A stretch of 64,000 nucleotides of DNA from Mesorhizobium sp. B4-1-4 (GTDB taxonomy: Bacteria > Pseudomonadota > Alphaproteobacteria > Rhizobiales > Rhizobiaceae): positions 372,001-436,000 of the forward strand of contig NZ_CP083950.1 of the NCBI RefSeq assembly GCF_006439395.2. Direction: 5' to 3'. Within the stretch, counting starts at the first letter, position 1. Each line of letters begins with the position of its first letter. The notes below the pieces were generated by a model. That model saw nothing but the letters and a program-made list of their open reading frames with translations. It did not search any database and was not told the origin of the DNA. Below are positions 8,487 through 19,893 of this stretch, piece by piece. A program made the translations under genes and the position numbers.

Positions 8487-10661
8487 ATGCGGTTCGCATA
8501 CCAGCCCGACAAGGGTCATTTGAGCCGCCGCACCTTCCTGCGCGCATCGGCAGTTGCCGCGGGCGGACTATTGGTTTCGCTGCATTTCGATCTTCCCGCG
8601 CTCGCGCAGGATGCCGGGGCGCCACCAGCCCCAGCCGACGCATATGTCCGCATCAAACCCGACGGGCGGATCGTGATCGCTGTGCGGCACATCGAGATGG
8701 GGCAGGGCGTGCTCACATCACTGCCGATGATCGTAGCCGAAGAGCTCGATGCGGACTGGTCCCAAGTGAGCGCCGAGCTTGCCCCGGCGGGAGATGCCTA
8801 CAAGGCGCCACCGCTCGGGATACAGAGCACGAGCGGTTCGTGGTCCGTGCGCTATGGCTATCAACAGCACCGCGAGTTCGGCGCTCGCATCCGCGCGATG
8901 CTCGTGGGCGCGGCCGCCGATCGATGGAAGGTGCGCCCGGACGAATGCCGCACGGGAGCAGGCGTGGTCCATGGTCCAAACGGCCAGTCAGCAGGTTATG
9001 GCGAACTCGCGGACGATGCTTCGCGCAGGCCTGTGCCGGAGCAGGTCGTGTTGAAGAACCCTGGCGACTTCCGGATTGTCGGGAAGCCGACGCGCCGCAT
9101 GGACAGCCGCCCGAAGACGGATGGGTCGCAAAAATTCGCGCTCGACATCGACCTTCCAGGCATGAAGATCGCGCTCATCGCACGGCCGCCGGTATTCGGG
9201 GCGAAGGTCAAGGCGTTCGACGCGCAGGCGGTCCGCTCGATGGACGGTGTGCGGGACGTGTTCGAAATTCCCCTCGTCAAGGGGAGCGCCGTGGCTGTGG
9301 TCGCGGATCGGTTCTGGAGCGCGAAACAGGCACGGGACCAGCTCAAGATCGACTGGGATTTCTCAGGCGTGGAGCGCGCCGACAGCCACGAATTGCGCGC
9401 CAGGTATCAGGCCCTCGCCAAAACGCCGGGAAACGTCGCTCTCAGCCGAGGCGACAAGACCGCGCTTTCCCGGACAGAACCCTCCAAGCGCATTGTCGCG
9501 GATTATGAACTTCCATATCTGGCCGCAGCCGCGCTCGAGTGCTTGAACATGACGCTTCGCTATGACGGCGACCGCGCGGAAGCATGGATTCCGTCCCAAT
9601 TTGCCACGCTTGACCAAGGCGTGCTCGCCCAGGCGCTCGGATTGGATCCCGGCCAAGTCACACTGCATGTGGTCTTTGCCGGCGGCGGATTTGGCCGGCG
9701 CAGCCCGCTCGACGGCAATGTGCCCTTCGAGGCCGCGGCCATTGCCAAGCGCGTGCGCGGCACGCCGGTCAAGCTCATCTACACGCGCGAAGACGACATG
9801 CGGAGCGGTTACTACCGTCCCATGACCACCCATCGCGTCGAAATCGGCATCGGGGCCGATGGGATGCCATGGGCCTGGCGACACGTCGCCGTGGGCCAGT
9901 CGTTCATCATCGGAACGGCGATGGAGAAGACCTTCATCAAGGACGGCGTTGATCCGCTCGTCATCGAGGGAGCGGTGAACAACAAATACCGCATTCCGAA
10001 CTTTGAGGTGTCGGTACACCATCCGGCGGTGAACGTGCCGGTCTACACCCTGCGCTCCGTCGGGCACTCACAGAACACTTTTGTCATGGAGACGCTGATC
10101 GACGAGCTCGCCGTTCGCGCCAAAGCCGACCCCATCGCCTATCGGCTGAAGCTTCTCGATCCCGAGGCCACCAAGGTCCGCGATGCATTGACCCTGCTCG
10201 AGGAGAAGAGCCGTTGGCGAAATGGCCTTGCGTCCGGCCATGCCGCCGGCATTGCCTGCGCCGACTATTGGGATACGGGTATCGCCTGTGCGGCCGAGGT
10301 GTCGCTCGTCGACAATCGGCCAAGGGTCCACCGCGTTACCGTTGCCATCGCCTGCGGGCTGCCGGTGAATCCGCTTTCCATCGAAGCGCAGTGCCAGGGC
10401 GCGATCGGCTTCGGTCTCACTCAGCTCACGTCGGCCATCACACTCAAGGACGGCGAGGTTGAGCAGTCGAACTTCGATGGATTTCGGCCGCCTTACATGT
10501 CCGACGCGCCGGCGGCGATCGATGTCCATATCGTGCCAAGCGATGACGCCCCGCTGGGTGTTGGGGAACCCGCCACCCCAGTCATTTCGCCGGCCGTGGT
10601 AAACGCGTTGGCCAGTCTCACTGGAAAGCGATACCGGTCGCTCCCGATCGATACTGTCTGA
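8487..10661 (+). CDS. Molybdopterin-binding large subunit of an aldehyde/isoquinoline oxidoreductase (IorB-like)
   Basis: A 724-residue molybdenum hydroxylase subunit. A twin-arginine signal is clear near the N-terminus (LSRRTFLRASAVAAGG ... LPALAQ), so the complex is probably exported with its small subunit. Family motifs include HIEMGQGVLTSLPMIVAEEL, the molybdopterin-contacting VVFAGGGFGRR, TLRSVGHSQNTFVMETLIDE, and the C-terminal GVGEPATPVISPAV with the conserved active-site Glu. Such enzymes oxidise aldehydes or hydroxylate N-heterocycles. No maturation gene (XdhC/CoxF-like) lies nearby. Substrate unknown. It ends before a 0.7-kb gap. Confidence 0.93.
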   Translation: MRFAYQPDKGHLSRRTFLRASAVAAGGLLVSLHFDLPALAQDAGAPPAPADAYVRIKPDGRIVIAVRHIEMGQGVLTSLPMIVAEELDADWSQVSAELAPAGDAYKAPPLGIQSTSGSWSVRYGYQQHREFGARIRAMLVGAAADRWKVRPDECRTGAGVVHGPNGQSAGYGELADDASRRPVPEQVVLKNPGDFRIVGKPTRRMDSRPKTDGSQKFALDIDLPGMKIALIARPPVFGAKVKAFDAQAVRSMDGVRDVFEIPLVKGSAVAVVADRFWSAKQARDQLKIDWDFSGVERADSHELRARYQALAKTPGNVALSRGDKTALSRTEPSKRIVADYELPYLAAAALECLNMTLRYDGDRAEAWIPSQFATLDQGVLAQALGLDPGQVTLHVVFAGGGFGRRSPLDGNVPFEAAAIAKRVRGTPVKLIYTREDDMRSGYYRPMTTHRVEIGIGADGMPWAWRHVAVGQSFIIGTAMEKTFIKDGVDPLVIEGAVNNKYRIPNFEVSVHHPAVNVPVYTLRSVGHSQNTFVMETLIDELAVRAKADPIAYRLKLLDPEATKVRDALTLLEEKSRWRNGLASGHAAGIACADYWDTGIACAAEVSLVDNRPRVHRVTVAIACGLPVNPLSIEAQCQGAIGFGLTQLTSAITLKDGEVEQSNFDGFRPPYMSDAPAAIDVHIVPSDDAPLGVGEPATPVISPAVVNALASLTGKRYRSLPIDTV

Positions 10662-11380
10662 GGCAAGACGTCAGTTTTGCTCCACAACCGAGGCAACTGA
10701 CGGCAAATAACGCCATAGTATCATGACTTGGCAATCTGATCGGCAGTTGGAACGAAGAGGTGGCGGTGAGGAGATCACGGAAGCAGACAGAAGAAAATGT
10801 TGACCTGCCACAGCCTACGAAAATCGGCGCCGAATTCTGTCTTGAGCGTAAATTTACGAAGGAACATCAGATAGTTAGAAGAAAACGATTTTAGCAATTG
10901 GCATCGCGCTTTTTGTGCGTAAGCACTACGGAAGCAGGAGAGATCGCGCCAATTTTGCCGCAAACCCTCTTGTGGAAAATGCCATCGAAGTCGGCTCGAT
11001 GGTGACGCGGTGGCCGAAGGTCACCCCTTCGGGGGCGAACAGGATGCATCGGCTGGTGAGATTGGTGTGGTTGATGACGGTGGCGTTAGACCGCTACCGC
11101 CTTTCCCCACACCAGTAGGTCAGCGATTCCGGCTTCGTTGCCTTGGATGAGTAATTTTGCACGCCGATTCACAACTGGCGGCGTTGCGTTGAGGAAACGT
11201 TCGTCCGAGGCTGAACGTCAGAACCACAATCGTGCCGGAACGTGGGTTTTCAGTCGGTGCGCACCCCCCAAGCGACATGGAACCATTATCCAAATGGCAC
11301 GTTTTCAAGCTTGCGGCGAGATGTAGCTTGGCCGTGGGGCTTTCTATCCAAACGCAATCCATCGGCATCGGAGGGGCGCT
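10662..11380. other. Gene-poor intergenic region (719 bp)
   Basis: No convincing gene. GTCAGTT at 10671 and AACTGAC near 10697 could pair as a weak hairpin after the molybdenum-enzyme operon. CGTAAATTTACG at 10847-10858 is a perfect 12-bp palindrome. The stretch 10750-10925 is AT-richer than its surroundings. Short minus-strand frames read through 10950-11200 but match nothing I recognise; they might be worn gene remnants. GGAGGGGC lies directly before the GTG start of the poly-HAMP kinase. Confidence 0.4.
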
Positions 11381-14300
11381 GTGACCGTGCAGGCATCCAA
11401 AAGGGAACTGGACCATGTAATCATTCTGAATTCTCTAAGAGCCTTCCGCCGCGGTGATTTTTCCGTCCGTATCGAGAACGCATACAAGGGGGTCGATTCC
11501 GAAATCGCGGAAACCTTCAACGAGATCGTTGACCTCAACGATCAGGTGACGCGTGAGTTCGAGCGCCTCAGCAGGGTTGTCGGCAAGGATGGGCGCATTG
11601 GTGAGCGCGGTCGCGTTCGCAACGCCACTGGCAGTTGGGAATCAAGTGTCCGGTCCGTCAACGATCTGATCGAGGATATGGTCCAGCCGACAGCCGAGGT
11701 CGCCCGAGTCATCGGTGCCGTTGCCAAGGGCGACCTGTCGCAAACGATGATGGTCGAAATTGACGGCCGGCCTCTGCGTGGGGAGTTCCTGCGGATTGGC
11801 AAGATCGTCAACACCATGGTCGGCCAGTTAGCCTCCTTCGCCTCGGAAGTGACGCGCGTGGCGCGCGAGGTCGGCACCGAAGGCAAATTGGGTGGTCAGG
11901 CGCGCGTGAAAGGCGTCGCCGGGACTTGGAAAGATCTGACCGACAATGTCAACGCAATGGCCACCAACCTGACCGGGCAGGTGCGCAACATCGCCGAGGT
12001 CACGACCGCCGTCGCGTCGGGCGACCTGTCGAAGAAGATTACCGTCGACGTCAAGGGCGAAATCCTCGAATTGAAAAACACCATCAACACGATGGTGGAC
12101 CAGCTCAATTCCTTCGCCTCGGAAGTGACGCGCGTGGCACGCGAGGTCGGCACAGAGGGTAAGCTCGGCGGCCAGGCACGCGTCGAAGGGGTCGGCGGCA
12201 CCTGGAAGGATCTGACCGACAATGTGAATTCCATGGCCGAGAACCTCACCGGCCAGGTGCGCAATATCGCCGAGGTGACGACCGCCGTGGCTCTGGGCGA
12301 CCTCTCGAAGAAGATCACCGTCGACGTGAAGGGCGAAATCCTCGAGCTGAAATCGACGATCAACACGATGGTCGACCAGCTCAACTCCTTCGCGGGCGAG
12401 GTCACGCGCGTAGCGCGCGAAGTTGGCACTGAAGGCAAGCTTGGCGGCCAGGCACAGGTGCGTGGCGTCGCCGGCACGTGGAAAGACCTCACCGACAACG
12501 TCAATTCGATGGCTGAGAACCTCACCGGCCAGGTGCGGAATATCGCGGAGGTGACGACGGCGGTTGCTTCCGGCGACCTCTCCAAAAAAATCACCGTGGC
12601 GGTGCAAGGCGAAATTCTCGAACTCAAGGACACCATCAATACGATGGTTGATCAGTTGAACTCCTTTGCCTCGGAGGTCACACGCGTGGCGCGCGAGGTC
12701 GGCACCGAAGGCAAGCTCGGTGGCCAGGCCGAGGTGAGGGGCATTGGCGGCACGTGGAAGGATCTGACCGACAACGTCAATCTGATGGCCGCCAATCTGA
12801 CCGGGCAGGTGCGCAACATTGCCGAGGTTACGACGGCCGTGGCCCGCGGTGACCTGTCCAAGAAGATCACGGTCGACGTCAAAGGGGAAATCCTGGAGCT
12901 CAAGGACACCGTCAATACGATGGTCGATCAGTTGAACTCCTTCGCCTCGGAAGTGACGCGCGTCGCTCGTGAAGTGGGATCGGAAGGCAAACTAGGCGGA
13001 CAGGCTCATGTCGAAGGCGTCGGTGGCACCTGGAAGGACTTGACGGACAACGTCAACGCAATGGCCGGCAATCTGACCGTCCAGCTACGCGATGTGTCCA
13101 AGGTCGCGACGGCTATCGCGACGGGCGACCTGACGCAGAAAATCACGGTCGATGCCCTGGGCGAGATCCTGCAGATCAAGGATGTCATCAACACGATGGT
13201 CGATCAGTTGAATTCGTTCGCCTCGGAGGTGACGCGTGTGGCGCGCGAAGTGGGTTCGGACGGCAAGCTCGGCGGTCAGGCACAGGTGCGCGGCGTTGCC
13301 GGCACCTGGAAGGACCTGACCGACAACGTCAACGCCATGGCCGCCAACCTGACGGGTCAGGTGCGAAACATCGCCGAGGTGACGACGGCCGTGGCGCTCG
13401 GTGACCTCTCGAAGAAGATCACCGTGGATGTCCGTGGAGAGATTCTGGAGCTGAAGGACACCATCAACACAATGGTGGACCAGCTCAATTCCTTTGCCTC
13501 GGAAGTGACCCGCGTCGCGCGCGAGGTCGGTACCGAAGGCAAGCTCGGCGGGCAGGCGCAGGTGCGCGGCGTTGCCGGGACGTGGAAAGATCTGACCGAC
13601 AACGTCAACTCGATGGCCGAGAACCTGACCGGGCAGGTGCGCAACATCGCGGAGGTGACGACCGCTGTTGCCCGTGGCGATCTGTCGAAAAAGATCACGG
13701 TCGACGTGAAGGGGGAAATCCTTGAGCTGAAATCAACCATCAACACGATGGTGGACCAGCTCAACTCCTTCGCCGGTGAGGTCACGCGCGTGGCGCGCGA
13801 GGTTGGCACCGAGGGCAAACTCGGCGGTCAGGCCCGTGTCGAAGGCGTCGCCGGTACCTGGAAAGACCTCACCGACAACGTCAATTTGATGGCGACGAAC
13901 CTGACAAACCAGGTGCGTGGCATCGCCGACGTGGTGACGGCGGTTGCGCAAGGCAATCTCAAACGCAAGCTGACGGTGGATGCCAAAGGCGAAATCGCCT
14001 CCCTTGCCGATACGATCAACGGCATGATCGAGACACTCGCGACCTTTGCCGACCAGGTGACCAACGTCGCCCGCGAGGTGGGTATCGAAGGCAAGCTCGG
14101 CGGCCAGGCGCGTGTGCCAGGAGCGGCTGGCCTGTGGCGCGACCTGACCGACAATGTCAATCAGCTCGCCGCCAATCTCACAACCCAGGTGCGTGCAATT
14201 GCCGAGGTTTCGACAGCGGTCACCAAGGGCGATCTGACGCGCTCCATCAGCGTCGAAGCTTCGGGTGAAGTTGCCGCGCTCAAGGACAACATCAACGAAA

Positions 14301-17098
14301 TGATCCGCAACCTGAAGGATCAGACGCTGAAGAATGCCGAACAGGACTGGTTGAAAACCAATCTCGCCCGGTTTTCGCGGATGCTGCAAGGCGAGCGCGA
14401 CCTCGCCACTGTCTCGCGGCTCATCATGTCCGAACTCGCGCCGCTGGTGAACGCCCAATATGGGGTGTTCTACGTTACCAATCGCGACGAAGAGGAATCC
14501 TATCTCGAGCTGGCGGCGTCCTATGGCGCTGAAAGCAAGGCGGCGATCAAGCAGCGCCTCGACCTGCGTGAAGGCCTGGTCGGCCAAAGTGCTGCCGACA
14601 AGCGCGCAATCATGCTCGACAATGTCCCGCCGGAATTCCTGCGCGTCACATCAGGCCTCGGCAGCGCCTCGCCGGCCAACGTCATCATTCTTCCCGCCTT
14701 GTTCGAAGATGAGGTGAAAGCCGTTATCGAACTTGCCTCGTTCGGCGAGTTCCGCGACACCCACCAGTCGTTCCTCAACCAGTTGATGGAGTCCGTCGGC
14801 ATCGTTCTCAACACCATAGCCGCGACTATGCGCACCGAAGGCCTGCTCAAGCAGTCGCAACTGCTGACCTCGGAATTACAAGCGCGCCAGACTGAACTGA
14901 CCAAGAAGCAGGAAGAGCTGCATGCCACGAACGAGGAGCTGCAGGAAAAGGCACAGCTGCTCGAAAACGAAAAGAAGCAGGTGGAAAACAAGAATCTCGA
15001 AATCGAGATGGCGCGACGCGCATTGGAGGAGAAAGCCGAGCAGCTGGCGCTGACTTCGAAATACAAGTCCGAGTTCCTGGCCAATATGAGTCACGAACTG
15101 CGCACGCCACTCAATTCACTGCTTATTCTCTCAAATCTCCTGGCGACCAACCAGCAGGGCAATCTCAACGAAAAGCAGGTCGAGTTCGCGCGCACGATCA
15201 ATTCCGCCGGAACCGATCTTCTCAGCCTCATCAACGACATCCTCGATCTGTCGAAAATCGAATCCGGGACGGTCTCCATCGATATCAACGATATGCCGGT
15301 GTCACACCTGCGCCAGCATATGGAGCGCACGTTCCGTCAGCTGGCGGCCGACAAGGGACTTGGCTTCACCATAACGATCGACCCAGCCCTTCCAGATATT
15401 GTCCGCACGGACGAGAAGCGATTGCAGCAGATTGTCCTCAACCTGCTTTCGAACGCATTCAAATTCACCTCCGAAGGTGAGGTCGGTTTGAACCTTCGGG
15501 TCGAGAAAACTGGCCGCCGCAACGGCGCCGCGCAGCCGATAAAGGCTCTCGCGATTGCCGTGACCGACACCGGCATTGGCATACCTGAGGATAAGCAAAA
15601 GCTTATTTTCGAAGCCTTTCAGCAAGCCGACGGCACCACCAGTCGTAAATATGGCGGTACGGGTCTGGGACTCTCTATCAGTCGGGAGATCGCTCGGTTG
15701 CTTGGCGGCGAATTGCGCGTCGAAAGCACACCGGGCAAAGGATCGACGTTCACGCTGGTTATCCCATTCGACGGCCCCAGAATGGCGACAGTGCAATCGG
15801 CCTTGCTTCCTGTGGCGGACGAAGTCGCGGCGCCAGCATCCCCCAACAGTCCACCTTCGGCCGAGTTAATCGATGACCGCGATTCTATTTCGCCGACCGA
15901 TCGGGTCGTTCTGATCGTTGAGGACGACCCGACCTTTGGAGGCCTGTTGCTTGGCCTCGCACGTTCGGCCGGGTTGAAAGGCGTCTTGTCAAACGCGGGT
16001 TCCGGCACTTTGGCATTGGCGCGCAAGCTGGTTCCCGATGCCATTACGCTTGATCTCGGGCTTTCGGATATCGACGGCTGGGTGCTTTTTGATCTGTTAC
16101 GCCATGATCAGAAGACGAGGACAATCCCCGTCCACGTTATCTCGGGTGCGGGAGATATTAATAGCCTCGCGCGCAAGGGCGCCTCCAGCATTTCCACTAA
16201 GCCCGTATCATCGGATGAACTGATGCAGGTGTTTCAGGACATTCATTCCAGAAAGCTGCGCATCCAACGCCGCGTTCTGGTCGCCGACCCCGATCCGGAT
16301 CGCCGGCTGTCGCTGGTCGAAGCGATCCGCGACGGCGTCACCTCGGTAACCGCGGTTGGTCGGGTCGCGGCAAATGCGGACGACATCGGGATCGCCTCGT
16401 ATGATGCCGTCGTGCTCGGGTTTGGACGCTCGGCCAAAGACAATGCGCAGGCATTAGACGAGGTCACCGGCCAATTCGGCGAAGCCTTGCCGAAACTTTT
16501 GTTCTTTGCCCCCCATCCCGATGCGCTTGACCCGGTCCTGTCGCTGAATCCGGCTTTTGCGAATGCGCCGCGCGCCGAGAATTTCGCCCAGTTGACGCTG
16601 CATATTTCAGCGGCCCTTCCGGGAGAAGGCCGCGAAGAAAGCATGGTCGAAACAGAACAGGACGCCAGGTCCGATCTCGCCGGGGCGAAGGTTCTGATCG
16701 TCGACGACGATATTCGCAACATTTATTCCCTCACCAGCGTTCTGGAGACCTATGGCATCCAAGTTCTGCACGCTGAACGAGGCCGCGACGGCATAGCGCT
16801 GCTGGAACAGACGCCTGACGTCGATGCAGCGTTGATCGATATCATGATGCCGGAAATGGACGGCTACGAGACGATGCGGCAAATCCGCACCACATCCTCG
16901 ATAGCTCACATCCCACTGATTTCGGTTACGGCCAAAGCGATGAAGGGTGATCGGCAAAAATGCCTGGACGCGGGGGCTTCCGACTACATCGCCAAGCCAG
17001 TCGATCTCGATCTCTTGCTGGCGCTGCTTCGTGTCTGGATTGGGCGTTCCCGGTCACGCGGCGACATCCCGGAAAAAATGCTCGTGGCAGCGAACTGA
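11381..17098 (+). CDS. Soluble poly-HAMP hybrid histidine kinase with GAF and three receiver domains
   Basis: A 1905-residue protein starting at GTG after GGAGGGGC. No membrane segment is visible, so it should be cytoplasmic. A divergent HAMP-like unit (residues ~15-150) is followed by nine tandem 92-residue HAMP units (152-979). Next come a GAF domain (~1000-1150), a coiled coil (~1160-1225), HisKA with the phospho-His in [10 protein letters not shown] (~1238) and HATPase_c ([26 protein letters not shown]). Three REC domains follow: REC1 (~1508-1620, [12 protein letters not shown]), a degenerate REC2 (~1628-1745) and REC3 (~1770-1890, [21 protein letters not shown]). The order resembles fungal group III (Nik1-type) osmosensing kinases. 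A second kinase starts 10 bp downstream, so both are probably co-transcribed. Confidence 0.95.
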   Translation: MTVQASKRELDHVIILNSLRAFRRGDFSVRIENAYKGVDSEIAETFNEIVDLNDQVTREFERLSRVVGKDGRIGERGRVRNATGSWESSVRSVNDLIEDMVQPTAEVARVIGAVAKGDLSQTMMVEIDGRPLRGEFLRIGKIVNTMVGQLASFASEVTRVAREVGTEGKLGGQARVKGVAGTWKDLTDNVNAMATNLTGQVRNIAEVTTAVASGDLSKKITVDVKGEILELKNTINTMVDQLNSFASEVTRVAREVGTEGKLGGQARVEGVGGTWKDLTDNVNSMAENLTGQVRNIAEVTTAVALGDLSKKITVDVKGEILELKSTINTMVDQLNSFAGEVTRVAREVGTEGKLGGQAQVRGVAGTWKDLTDNVNSMAENLTGQVRNIAEVTTAVASGDLSKKITVAVQGEILELKDTINTMVDQLNSFASEVTRVAREVGTEGKLGGQAEVRGIGGTWKDLTDNVNLMAANLTGQVRNIAEVTTAVARGDLSKKITVDVKGEILELKDTVNTMVDQLNSFASEVTRVAREVGSEGKLGGQAHVEGVGGTWKDLTDNVNAMAGNLTVQLRDVSKVATAIATGDLTQKITVDALGEILQIKDVINTMVDQLNSFASEVTRVAREVGSDGKLGGQAQVRGVAGTWKDLTDNVNAMAANLTGQVRNIAEVTTAVALGDLSKKITVDVRGEILELKDTINTMVDQLNSFASEVTRVAREVGTEGKLGGQAQVRGVAGTWKDLTDNVNSMAENLTGQVRNIAEVTTAVARGDLSKKITVDVKGEILELKSTINTMVDQLNSFAGEVTRVAREVGTEGKLGGQARVEGVAGTWKDLTDNVNLMATNLTNQVRGIADVVTAVAQGNLKRKLTVDAKGEIASLADTINGMIETLATFADQVTNVAREVGIEGKLGGQARVPGAAGLWRDLTDNVNQLAANLTTQVRAIAEVSTAVTKGDLTRSISVEASGEVAALKDNINEMIRNLKDQTLKNAEQDWLKTNLARFSRMLQGERDLATVSRLIMSELAPLVNAQYGVFYVTNRDEEESYLELAASYGAESKAAIKQRLDLREGLVGQSAADKRAIMLDNVPPEFLRVTSGLGSASPANVIILPALFEDEVKAVIELASFGEFRDTHQSFLNQLMESVGIVLNTIAATMRTEGLLKQSQLLTSELQARQTELTKKQEELHATNEELQEKAQLLENEKKQVENKNLEIEMARRALEEKAEQLALTSKYKSEFLANMSHELRTPLNSLLILSNLLATNQQGNLNEKQVEFARTINSAGTDLLSLINDILDLSKIESGTVSIDINDMPVSHLRQHMERTFRQLAADKGLGFTITIDPALPDIVRTDEKRLQQIVLNLLSNAFKFTSEGEVGLNLRVEKTGRRNGAAQPIKALAIAVTDTGIGIPEDKQKLIFEAFQQADGTTSRKYGGTGLGLSISREIARLLGGELRVESTPGKGSTFTLVIPFDGPRMATVQSALLPVADEVAAPASPNSPPSAELIDDRDSISPTDRVVLIVEDDPTFGGLLLGLARSAGLKGVLSNAGSGTLALARKLVPDAITLDLGLSDIDGWVLFDLLRHDQKTRTIPVHVISGAGDINSLARKGASSISTKPVSSDELMQVFQDIHSRKLRIQRRVLVADPDPDRRLSLVEAIRDGVTSVTAVGRVAANADDIGIASYDAVVLGFGRSAKDNAQALDEVTGQFGEALPKLLFFAPHPDALDPVLSLNPAFANAPRAENFAQLTLHISAALPGEGREESMVETEQDARSDLAGAKVLIVDDDIRNIYSLTSVLETYGIQVLHAERGRDGIALLEQTPDVDAALIDIMMPEMDGYETMRQIRTTSSIAHIPLISVTAKAMKGDRQKCLDAGASDYIAKPVDLDLLLALLRVWIGRSRSRGDIPEKMLVAAN
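11834..14317 (+). repeat. Nine tandem 276-bp repeats coding for HAMP units
   Basis: Exact 276-bp periodicity, with units starting at 11834, 12110, 12386, 12662, 12938, 13214, 13490, 13766 and 14042. Each encodes (S/T)FA(S/G/D)(E/Q)VT.VAREVG followed by GKLGGQA, a DLTDNVN block and NTMVDQLN or a variant. Units 1-4, 6 and 7 are nearly identical in protein; units 5, 8 and 9 diverge. DNA identity is high enough to allow recombination, so copy number may vary between strains. Confidence 0.95.
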
Positions 17099-17108
17099 CG
17101 GCTATTCG

Positions 17109-19208
17109 ATGCAAAAATTGCAAAGAAGCAGAGCAAGAAAACCTGGGGTCGTCCAACTGCCGGAAGGACCGGCACGGGCACGTATTCTCGCCGTGGACGA
17201 CGATGAGCGCAATCTGCTGGCAATCAGCGAAGTGCTCGCGACCACCGGCGACGTCATCTGCGCCCAATCGGGCGAAGAGGCCCTACGCTTTCTGCTGAAG
17301 GAAGACTTCGCCGTTATCCTGCTCGATGTCCTCATGCCAGGGCTGGATGGATATGAAACAGCCGCGCTTATCCGACAGCGCGAACAGTCCAAACGCACGC
17401 CAATCATCTTTCTCACCGCGATCAACAAGGAGGACGCCCATATGCTGCGCGGCTATGATGCCGGCGCGGTGGATTATGTGTTCAAGCCATTTGATCCGAC
17501 CATGCTGCGTTCGAAGGTCGCGGTTTTTGTCGAGCTTCACGAAAAGACGATCGAAATCCAGCGGAAGGCGGGAATTGAGCAGGGACTGCTGGCGCAGGCG
17601 CTGCAGGCGCAGAAGGAAAAGCTTCAGGCGGAACGGGCTCTGCGCAGCGCAGAGGAACGGCAGGATGCCATACTGAGTTCGCTGCCTGTCTGCTTTCACG
17701 CGCGGACGGCCGAGCCGCCCTTTGCGACGCGCTTTGTCACCAAAGGTGTCGAGCGTTTGACCGGCTTTTCGCCTGCGGATCTGACTTCCGATCCAGGATT
17801 CGGGCTCAAGCGGGTCCATCCCGACGATCTGGCACGGCTCGAGCAGGCACTTCTGGCGGCCAAAACGGCTGGCTCGTACACGTGCGAATTCCGCTGGAAG
17901 TGCGCCAACGGCGAGTATCGCATCTTTCTTGATCAAGGCGTCATGTCGAACGGCGCTGACGGCCGCGAGTCCGAAATCCTCGGGACGCTGCTCGACGTTA
18001 CCGATCAGCGTGGCCTCGAGGATCAACTGCTACAATCACAACGTCTCGACGCGATCGGCAAACTGACGGGTGGCCTGGCGCATGACTTTAACAATCTGCT
18101 GGCTGCAATTCTCAGTGGATTGGGATTGCTCGAACGCCACGCGACATTGGACGGTCAAGCACGGCAGATTCTCGACTTGATGCGGCGTTCCGCGAAACAA
18201 GGAGCTGACCTGGTCACGCGAATGCTGGCCTTCTCCCGACGGCAGACCCTAAAGCCGGAAGCGGTGCGCCTGGCAGTGCTGGGCGACAGCATGAACGGGT
18301 TGGTCGCACCTGTTTTGGGAGCGTTGGTGCGATTTGACTGGCAAATCGACGATACGGTGTGGCCAGTGCACGTCGATGCCGGACAGCTCGAGCTGGCTTT
18401 AATGAATCTGGTTTTCAATGCGCGTGATGCCATGCCCTCTGGCGGTACGATAACCGTGCAAGCGCACAACCGTTCACTTAGGAGGTCTTCGGCGGATGTT
18501 TCGGCGGGTGACTATGTCGTTGTGACGGTCAAGGACACAGGTTCTGGCATAGCTCCTGATATTCTCGCCAAGGTCATTGAACCTTTCTTCACAACAAAGC
18601 CGGTCGGGAAAGGGACCGGTCTGGGCCTCAGTACGGTCTATGGCTTTATAAGGCAATCCGGCGGTGCGCTTCGCATAGACAGCGTCGTTGATCGTGGAAC
18701 GAGCATGCAACTCTGGCTGCCACGCTCCGTCGCGGAGCCAGACAGTCCTGCTGCCGAGACCGACGTCGGATATATGCGCCTAGACGCCGACGCGAGGCGC
18801 CCATCGATCATTCTGATCGATGATAGTAACGCGTTGCGGCAACTGACAGCCGAGTCTCTTCGTCAGCATGGTTTTGATGTGACCTGCGCCGCAGGGGGGG
18901 CCGAGGCATTGGCGTTGATCGAGCGCGCTCCTAATGATTTCGACGTCATCGTTACCGACTTTGCCATGCCACTCGTATCGGGCGTGGACGTCATCCGCTT
19001 CGCACGCACTCTGCGCTCCGACTGGCCTGCGGTTATCATAACCGGCTATGCCGATGCTAGCCAGATCGCCGATCGACCGGCGGACGTGCCCTTGCTCGGC
19101 AAACCCTTCCACGACAAGGATTTGGTCGAAACCATTTTTTTAGCGATCGCAAATGTGGAGCCTAAAGGACTCAAAACGGCTAGCCAAGTGAGGACGCCGG
19201 CCGCTTGA
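17109..19208 (+). CDS. Hybrid sensor histidine kinase: REC-PAS-HisKA-HATPase-REC
   Basis: The ATG at 17109 lies 10 bp after the poly-HAMP kinase stop, giving 699 residues (the frame is open further upstream inside that gene). Order: N-terminal receiver (ILAVDDDERN, LLDVLMPGLDGYE, ~20-140), a helical linker, a PAS/PAC domain (~190-310, ending ILGTLLDVTDQ), HisKA with LTGGLAHDFNNLLAAI (phospho-His ~317), HATPase (VTVKDTGSGIAPD, GKGTGLGLSTVYG), and a C-terminal receiver (IILIDDSNALRQL, IVTDFAMPLVSG). No transmembrane helix. The AHDFNN box marks the HisKA subgroup common in alphaproteobacteria. It probably receives or passes phosphate to the neighbouring kinase; no separate output regulator lies nearby. 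Confidence 0.94.
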   Translation: MQKLQRSRARKPGVVQLPEGPARARILAVDDDERNLLAISEVLATTGDVICAQSGEEALRFLLKEDFAVILLDVLMPGLDGYETAALIRQREQSKRTPIIFLTAINKEDAHMLRGYDAGAVDYVFKPFDPTMLRSKVAVFVELHEKTIEIQRKAGIEQGLLAQALQAQKEKLQAERALRSAEERQDAILSSLPVCFHARTAEPPFATRFVTKGVERLTGFSPADLTSDPGFGLKRVHPDDLARLEQALLAAKTAGSYTCEFRWKCANGEYRIFLDQGVMSNGADGRESEILGTLLDVTDQRGLEDQLLQSQRLDAIGKLTGGLAHDFNNLLAAILSGLGLLERHATLDGQARQILDLMRRSAKQGADLVTRMLAFSRRQTLKPEAVRLAVLGDSMNGLVAPVLGALVRFDWQIDDTVWPVHVDAGQLELALMNLVFNARDAMPSGGTITVQAHNRSLRRSSADVSAGDYVVVTVKDTGSGIAPDILAKVIEPFFTTKPVGKGTGLGLSTVYGFIRQSGGALRIDSVVDRGTSMQLWLPRSVAEPDSPAAETDVGYMRLDADARRPSIILIDDSNALRQLTAESLRQHGFDVTCAAGGAEALALIERAPNDFDVIVTDFAMPLVSGVDVIRFARTLRSDWPAVIITGYADASQIADRPADVPLLGKPFHDKDLVETIFLAIANVEPKGLKTASQVRTPAA

Positions 19209-19384
19209 CACCACCCGGCGCGCCAGCAAGAGCAATGGGGTGTAGAGAGCGTCGCGAGGCGGCCCAGCGGAGGAGGTGAGCGCATCATAACGCGGCTCCG
19301 GGATGCAACGCGAGTTGCGTCGGCTGCAGCGTTCCCATGCCGGTCGCCGGTAAGAAGAAGCTCACACGGCGTGCCAGGCGATAT

Positions 19385-19588
19385 CTACCAGTCTTGCCGT
19401 CGGTACCAATCGTCAATATCGCGCCGCACACGATCCTTCTCGATGCCGTAGCGCTCCTGGATCTTGCCTTCGAGTTGATCACGTTTGCCGGCAATACGGT
19501 CGAGGTCGTCGTCAGTAAGCTTGCCCCACTGTTCTTTGACCTTGCCTTTGACCTGCTTCCAATTTCCTTCGACACGATTCCAGTCCAT
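19385..19588 (-). CDS. CsbD family stress protein
   Basis: A 67-residue hydrophilic protein. The ATG at 19588 follows AGGAGGACCGTCTC. It begins MDWNRVEGNWKQVKGKVKEQ and continues WGKLTDDDLDRIAGKRDQLE, the standard CsbD pattern, ending in DDWYRRQDW. CsbD proteins are induced by general stress in many bacteria, but their biochemical role is unknown. It stands alone on the minus strand between two kinases and an AI-2E-type transporter, in a segment rich in small stress-type genes. Confidence 0.92.
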   Translation of the reverse strand: MDWNRVEGNWKQVKGKVKEQWGKLTDDDLDRIAGKRDQLEGKIQERYGIEKDRVRRDIDDWYRRQDW

Positions 19589-19893
19589 GAGACGGTCCTC
19601 CTTGATTGCATTACGGTGCCAAACGTCATGCGCCCCGTGATGTTCCAGGTCGGTGCTCGCTTTTGCACGTGCGGCGTGTTGGTTTTGAGGGCCATCGATT
19701 TGGCCGGGTTGAGTGTTGGGCTCAGGATGCCGGCCCTGTGATGCGTACTGACGGGTGCTTTCGCTGCGGTCGGGCAAAGCCATAGGGAGTGTATTGCCGC
19801 AGCCGTCGTACCCACAGACATGGTTCTCGATGTGCCCTCATTCCCGCCAAGGAAACCGCTATTTGATGGAAAACATATCCCACTTTAGCGTTT
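19589..19893. other. Intergenic region between csbD-like gene and AI-2E permease
   Basis: About 305 bp holding the two divergent promoters. I see no gene; a longer minus frame simply extends the CsbD reading frame upstream without a start supported by a ribosome site. No clear operator palindrome was noticed. Confidence 0.4.

Noticed and set aside
10775..11118. Short frames on both strands in the gap before the poly-HAMP kinase
   Set aside because: No start signals and no family resemblance. One minus frame (CILFAPEGVTFGHRVTIEP) looked coding-like but could not be tied to anything.
11834..14317. Tandem repeats as a possible CRISPR or satellite array
   Set aside because: The 276-bp units are in frame, encode HAMP domains and have no spacers.
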